From Iningainema tapete BLCC-T55 (GTDB lineage: Bacteria > Cyanobacteriota > Cyanobacteriia > Cyanobacteriales > Nostocaceae), in NCBI RefSeq assembly GCF_014698965.1, contig NZ_JACXAE010000098.1, positions 186,001 to 250,000 on the forward strand: a stretch of DNA of 64,000 bases, read 5' to 3'. Shown piece after piece: positions 59,725 through 64,000 of the stretch; position 1 is the first letter of the stretch; each line of letters begins with the position of its first letter. The notes under the pieces were generated by a model. It saw nothing but the letters and a program-made list of their open reading frames with translations, searched no databases and was not told the origin of the DNA. A program made the position numbers and the translations under genes.

Positions 59725-60699
59725 ATGAAACACCTTAAGGATAAAGTAACATTGGTTACAGGTGCTACACGGGGCATTGGTAAGGGAATTGCCATTGGTC
59801 TTGGTGAAGCTGGTGCTACTGTGTATATTACTGGTCGCAGTCTCAACAATTCTAATTCAAGTGATGTTCATGGTAGTCTAACTGAAACTCAAGCAGCTGT
59901 TGAGGAAGCTGGTGGCGTATGTATTCCCGTGCAAGTAGATCACAGCAACGACGAGCAGGTGCGTTTGCTTTTTGAGCGCATCGAGGATGAGCAAGGACAT
60001 CTCGACCTGCTTGTTAATAATGTTTATTCAGGAGTTCAGGTATTAAGAGATGCTAATGGGCAACCATTTTGGGATTGTGAACCAAGCCTATGGGATGCTG
60101 CCAACAATGTTGGTCTTCGTAGTCACTACGTAGCAAGTGTTTTTGCTGCCCGGATGATGACTAAGCGTAATTCTGGACTGATTTGCACCATTTCCTCTTG
60201 GGGCGGCTTGTCTTATATCTTTGGTACAGCATACGGTACTGGTAAAGCAGCTTGCGATCGCCTAGCTGCTGACATGGCTGTTGAGCTAAAGCCGCATAAC
60301 ATCACTTCTATTTCAATTTGGCCCGGAATTGTAGGGACTGAACATATTTCCCAGCTAGCATCATCCATGAACGAGAAAAATGTTACGGATAAGAATTACG
60401 CTGTGTTTACCGAACGTTACAATTGGGAAACTCCCTTGTTAACAGGATGGGTTATTGCTGCACTTGCAAGCGATCCAAATGTAATCCGCCGTACAGGAGG
60501 AGTGCAAATTGTTGCCGAACTAGCAAAGCAATATGGACTGGTAGATAGAGATGGAAATCGTCCCGTGTCGCTACGCTCTTTGCGTTTTATTTTACCCTCG
60601 GCGTTGCCCGCACTGAGAGAATACTCATGGCTTATACCTGACTTTAAAGTGCCTTGGTCACTTTTAATACAGTTCATATTGAGTTCACCTAAAATTTGA
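59725..60699 (+). CDS. Short-chain dehydrogenase/reductase, DHRS1-like
   Basis: The 324-aa SDR has TGATRGIGKGIA, NNVYSGVQ, the active Ser in TISSWGGLSY and YGTGKAACDRLA (Tyr and Lys). The 60-residue tail ends in a hydrophobic segment, as in DHRS1-type enzymes. The start ATG 59725 is preferred to TTG 59695. It is divergent from the endonuclease with 15 bases between starts. It may form an operon with the flavoprotein gene 92 bases downstream. Confidence 0.85.
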   Translation: MKHLKDKVTLVTGATRGIGKGIAIGLGEAGATVYITGRSLNNSNSSDVHGSLTETQAAVEEAGGVCIPVQVDHSNDEQVRLLFERIEDEQGHLDLLVNNVYSGVQVLRDANGQPFWDCEPSLWDAANNVGLRSHYVASVFAARMMTKRNSGLICTISSWGGLSYIFGTAYGTGKAACDRLAADMAVELKPHNITSISIWPGIVGTEHISQLASSMNEKNVTDKNYAVFTERYNWETPLLTGWVIAALASDPNVIRRTGGVQIVAELAKQYGLVDRDGNRPVSLRSLRFILPSALPALREYSWLIPDFKVPWSLLIQFILSSPKI

Positions 60700-60791
60700 C
60701 TAGAGCGCTCTTGTAACAATAGTTAAAAAATATATTTGAAAAATATTCTCTTGAAAACTACTGTAGCATTTGCTAAGAAAAAGGTGAGATA

Positions 60792-62231
60792 ATGACAATT
60801 GTGACACGCGAACAAACAAACATGTTGGGTCAGACTATATCTCTCTACCAAAAAAGCAAAAATACGGTACGAGAAAACAAACATGACAAACAACCTCACG
60901 CTATTGTTATTGGCGGTGGTATTGCTGGATTGTTAGCAGTCCATGTACTGACAAAATACTTTGAGCAAGTCACTATTATTGAACGCGATCGCTATCCAGA
61001 AAGACCAGAACCTCGGCAAGGAGTCCCCCAATCACACCAAACACACGCACTGCTAGCACGAGGACAGCGCATTTTTGAGGAGTTATTTCCAGGACTGCAA
61101 GAAGAAATTATTAACCAAGGAACACAATTAATTGATTTCACAGCAGATTGTCCTCTACTGTTACTCGGTCATTGGACTCCGCGCTTTACATCTGACATAA
61201 TTAGCTATGGCTGCACGCGCAACCTTTTAGAAGCCACTGTACGCAACCGTTTAGCTAATAATAACTCTATAAAATTTTTAGAAAAGACACTTGTCACAAA
61301 TTTATTAGCTGATACCAATAAAGCTACAATTACGGGAGTTCAAATTCAAAACAGTGATGGGAGCAAAACAGAACTGAATGCCCAATTGGTGGTAGATGCT
61401 TCCGGGCGAAATTCAAAAGCATCTCAATGGTTACAGATGCTTGGATATGAGATACCCAAGGAGACAAAGGTCAATTCTTTTCTGGGGTATGCCACTCGCT
61501 TTTATGAATCCCTAAGTGATATTTTACCAAAATGCAAAGCATTATACATCATGCCTCAAGCTCCAAAAGATACCCGAGGTGGTACACTTTATCAGATAGA
61601 AAACGGTCACTGGATGGTTTGTCTTATAGGCGTTGGTCGAGATTATCCTCCTACCGATGAAACAGGCTTTCTCAACTTTGCTCGCTCTCTCAAAGAGCCG
61701 GAAATTTATAATGCGATCGCTGATGCTAAACCTCTAACTCCTATTTATGGATACCAGCGCACGGAGAATTGTTGGCGTCACTACGAGCAGCTTTCCCGAA
61801 TACCAGAAAACTTTATTGTGTTAGGTGATGCAGCCTGTACTTTCAATCCCGTCTATGGTCAAGGTATGACTGTTGCTGCCCTGGGTGCTGTAACTTTAGA
61901 TCGTTGTCTCAAACAACATAATCGAAAGTTTACAGGTTTTGCTTTGCGCTTTCAAAAACAACTAGCTAGAGTTAATACAACCCCTTGGCTAATGGCGACT
62001 AGCGACGATTTTCGATGGTCTACAACCCAAGGAGGGCGACCAAATTTATTGATTAAGTTGATGCATTGGTATCTCGATCAAGTAATGCATACTGCAAGTA
62101 AAAATGCAGAAGTATACAAAGTTTTTGCACAAGTCATGCACTTGCTGGAGCCAACAACCAAATTATTCCAACTCAATGTTTTGGTACAAGTCCTGCTTAA
62201 TAGGGGTTTGCGTGCCAATCCGGAAAAATAG
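60792..62231 (+). CDS. FAD-dependent oxidoreductase (halogenase/monooxygenase-like)
   Basis: The 479-aa flavoprotein has AIVIGGGIAGLLA (dinucleotide-binding GxGxxG), LVVDASGRNSK (GD-like second motif) and IVLGDAACTFNPVYGQGMT (ribityl-binding), close to the flavin monooxygenase and geranylgeranyl-reductase-like groups. Typical halogenase W-x-W-x-I motifs were not seen. Together with the SDR gene just upstream, it could tailor a lipid or secondary metabolite; no other biosynthetic genes are near. Confidence 0.82.
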   Translation: MTIVTREQTNMLGQTISLYQKSKNTVRENKHDKQPHAIVIGGGIAGLLAVHVLTKYFEQVTIIERDRYPERPEPRQGVPQSHQTHALLARGQRIFEELFPGLQEEIINQGTQLIDFTADCPLLLLGHWTPRFTSDIISYGCTRNLLEATVRNRLANNNSIKFLEKTLVTNLLADTNKATITGVQIQNSDGSKTELNAQLVVDASGRNSKASQWLQMLGYEIPKETKVNSFLGYATRFYESLSDILPKCKALYIMPQAPKDTRGGTLYQIENGHWMVCLIGVGRDYPPTDETGFLNFARSLKEPEIYNAIADAKPLTPIYGYQRTENCWRHYEQLSRIPENFIVLGDAACTFNPVYGQGMTVAALGAVTLDRCLKQHNRKFTGFALRFQKQLARVNTTPWLMATSDDFRWSTTQGGRPNLLIKLMHWYLDQVMHTASKNAEVYKVFAQVMHLLEPTTKLFQLNVLVQVLLNRGLRANPEK

Positions 62232-62239
62232 TACGCAGA

Positions 62240-62279
62240 CGGAATGTAGCTCATATTTTTAAATCAAACTAACATTCCG
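62240..62279. terminator. Hairpin between convergent genes, containing direct repeat copy 2
   Basis: CGGAATGT (62240-62247) and ACATTCCG (62272-62279) are exact reverse complements. The loop contains the second copy of the 19-bp direct repeat (62250-62268). It lies after the flavoprotein gene and over the end of the convergent transporter gene. Confidence 0.6.
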
Positions 62280-63472
62280 GCAATACAAGCGGTAATAAAA
62301 CCAGCTAGCAATCCCCCAATCATTGCGCGGATACCCATACGAGCTAAGTCGTGCTGGCGTTGGGGTGCGATCGCACTAATTCCACCTATAGTAATACCAA
62401 CCGAACCTAAATTAGCAAAATTACATAATGCATAAGTAGCAATAATTACTGCATGCTGCGAAATTTGCTGCTTCTCAATCAGCGTCTTCAAATCCAAGTA
62501 AGCGATAAACTCATTGAGAATTGTCTTTTTACCCAACAACGCCCCCACCTTTCCACAATCAGCCATAGGCACACCCATCAACCAAGCTACGGGAGCCATA
62601 ATAAAAGATAGTATCCACTGCAAAGACAAGGAGCGCAAGCCAACCAACGAACCGAACCATCCAAGCATTGCATCAACAGCAGCTAACAACCCCAAAAAGG
62701 CAATAATCATCACCCCGACGTTAACTGCCATTTTTACACCGTCCAATGCTCCCGTAGTAGCAGCATCAATTACGTTAACATAGTTGGTTTTGACTTCCAT
62801 CTTTACCTTACCCACAGTATCAGATACTTCCGTTTCTGGGTAAAGCAGTTTTGCTACCACCAAAGATGTGGGAGCAGTCATAAAGAAAGCAGCAATTAAG
62901 TGTTCTGCTGGTATACCAAAAGATAAATATGCTCCCAATACTCCGCCTGCAACTGTCGCAAAACCTCCTGTCATTACCGCAAACAATTCTGATTGCGTCA
63001 TAGTTGCTACAAAAGGCTTAACTATCAGCGGTGACTCAGTTGGTCCTACAAAGATATTACCAGCACAGGATAAAGACTCAGCCCCAGATGTTTTCATCGT
63101 CCTCATCATTACCCATGCCAAGCCACTCACTATCCGCTGTAAGATGCCGTAGTGATACAACACACTGATGAAGGCAGAAAAAAAGATAATTGTGGGTAGC
63201 ACTTGGAAAGCAAATAGGTGCTCCTTAAAATTATCTCCAAACACGAACTTTGCCCCAACATCAGAAAATGCTAAAAAGTTACTTACCACATCGCCCAAAG
63301 ATTTAAATACTTTCAACCCCCAAGGCGTTTTCAGAATTAGTAGAGCAAATACAAACTCCAACCCCAACCCCCACGCCACAGTTCCCCAACGCACGGCGTG
63401 ACGGTTGATAGAGAAGGCGTAGGATATGCCTACGAAAACTAATAGCCCCAGTGCAGATATAACACGCTCCAT
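62264..63472 (-). CDS. Concentrative nucleoside transporter, NupC family
   Basis: The 402-aa membrane protein has about ten hydrophobic segments and CNT motifs: VLPTIIFFSAFISVLYHYG, GNIFVGPTESPLIVKPF, GGFATVAGGVLGAY, and ATYALCNFANLGSVGITIGG. CNT carriers take up nucleosides with Na+ or H+. ATG 63472 has a GGAAG site 8 bases upstream and is preferred to the in-frame start at 63508. It is a single gene. Confidence 0.9.
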   Translation of the reverse strand: MERVISALGLLVFVGISYAFSINRHAVRWGTVAWGLGLEFVFALLILKTPWGLKVFKSLGDVVSNFLAFSDVGAKFVFGDNFKEHLFAFQVLPTIIFFSAFISVLYHYGILQRIVSGLAWVMMRTMKTSGAESLSCAGNIFVGPTESPLIVKPFVATMTQSELFAVMTGGFATVAGGVLGAYLSFGIPAEHLIAAFFMTAPTSLVVAKLLYPETEVSDTVGKVKMEVKTNYVNVIDAATTGALDGVKMAVNVGVMIIAFLGLLAAVDAMLGWFGSLVGLRSLSLQWILSFIMAPVAWLMGVPMADCGKVGALLGKKTILNEFIAYLDLKTLIEKQQISQHAVIIATYALCNFANLGSVGITIGGISAIAPQRQHDLARMGIRAMIGGLLAGFITACIAGMLV

Positions 63473-63566
63473 AATCACTTCCGAACCATGAATCACTAAA
63501 ACATACACAAAAATGGGAACAATAAACCTGCACTCAGAAGAATATTTGTGTAGGGAGAAAACGGTT

Positions 63567-64000
63567 ATGGTGGCACTGACTGGGTATCAAATTAAAGAAC
63601 AAATTTACAATGGCACCAGAACCCAGGTTTATCGAGGTGTGAGAGAATTAGACCAAAAACCAGTGGTAATCAAACTGCTGCGGCGTGAATATCCCACTTT
63701 CAACGAACTCGTACAGTTCCGCAATCAGTACACCATTGCCAAAAACCTTGACATTGATGGTATTATCAAAACCTATAACCTGGAAAACCACCAAAATAGC
63801 TACGCCTTAATTATGGAGGATTTTGGCGGTGTTTCCCTTCAGGATTACATCACCAATGTAGAGACGCGCCATGGCGCGTCTCTACAAGAATTTCTGCATA
63901 TTGCCTTGCAAATCGTCACAACCCTATATGAACTGTATCGCCACCGAGTGATTCACAAAGATATCAAACCTGCCAACATCTTGATTAATCCCAGTACTAA
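63567..64000 (+). CDS. N-terminal end of a Ser/Thr kinase-domain protein, partial
   Basis: The frame runs from ATG 63567 to the right edge (144 codons seen). It shows a Hanks-type kinase domain with IKEQIYNGTRTQVYRG, VVIKLLRRE (ATP-binding Lys), ALIMEDFGG (hinge) and HRVIHKDIKPANILIN (catalytic loop; Lys in place of Arg before Asp). Domains of this type begin the very large cyanobacterial proteins with an AAA ATPase, GAF and histidine kinase, so this may be one of them. A perfect GTAGAGACG-type palindrome is translated after the hinge (NVETRHGAS). Confidence 0.82.
   Translation, partial: MVALTGYQIKEQIYNGTRTQVYRGVRELDQKPVVIKLLRREYPTFNELVQFRNQYTIAKNLDIDGIIKTYNLENHQNSYALIMEDFGGVSLQDYITNVETRHGASLQEFLHIALQIVTTLYELYRHRVIHKDIKPANILINPST
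63858..63885. repeat. Perfect GTAGAGACG-type palindrome inside a kinase gene
   Basis: GTAGAGACGCGCCA and its exact reverse complement TGGCGCGTCTCTAC form a perfect 28-base palindrome, inside the reading frame of the kinase-domain gene and without breaking it. Confidence 0.9.

Overview
This window looks like chromosome from a filamentous, Nostocales-type cyanobacterium. The evidence is the frequent GCGATCGC (HIP1-type) octamers, an aspartokinase with four ACT units, an ArsR-type regulator with the vicinal cysteines of RexT beside a thioredoxin gene, zinc-ribbon Ser/Thr kinases, a PEP-CTERM protein, and many dispersed palindromic repeats. No rRNA, tRNA, CRISPR array or intact insertion sequence was recognised. 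Housekeeping genes (ribonuclease D, cobO, a group 2 sigma factor, pgk, hemW, lysC, nupC-type transporter) alternate with accessory islands.

Layout. 0-5 kb: end of a receiver-domain protein, a VapBC-type pair, an internally deleted HAD/ATPase pseudogene, RNase D and a TPR lipoprotein. 5-18 kb: a large VWA protein, cobO, a sigma factor, a HerA-like ATPase, GST, a fasciclin protein, a PaaK-like ligase and a Cache-type protein. 18-24 kb: two tandem Ser/Thr kinases carrying repeat insertions at the same place in the catalytic domain, then pgk and uspA. 24-30 kb: a PIN toxin pair, a broken DUF433 gene and two paralogous NACHT NTPases, one of which has lost its HTH to repeat DNA. 30-40 kb: hemW, PIN-TRAM protein, MFS, rhodanese and glycosyltransferase genes, a 1.6 kb non-coding stretch, and two secreted proteins (one PEP-CTERM).

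40-44 kb is a probable redox/electrophile-stress locus: rexT divergent from trxA, followed by SDR, old yellow enzyme, SDR and GST genes, with palindromic operator candidates. 44.3-48.2 kb is the most unusual region: a tandem array of an unrecognised divergent two-gene cassette, here called A/B. A is an 87-aa protein. B is a small protein with a ribbon-helix-helix-like pattern. They share an intergenic region with a conserved hairpin. All three B copies are intact, whereas A is intact once and decayed three times; a 331-bp segment is almost identical between units 1 and 3.

48-64 kb: a decayed VapBC pair, an MFS transporter, lysC with an in-frame repeat element, Uma2 and VapBC genes, a STAND-like ATPase with near-identical TPRs, a HicA-like gene, a restriction-modification pair whose cytosine methyltransferase is circularly permuted, an SDR/flavoprotein pair bounded by an exact 19-bp direct repeat, a nucleoside transporter, and the start of another kinase-domain protein that also contains a palindromic repeat inside its reading frame.

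Recurring themes are short palindromic repeats that have entered genes without breaking the frame, small toxin-antitoxin modules in several states of decay, and NTPases of the kind found in bacterial immunity (NACHT, STAND/TPR).
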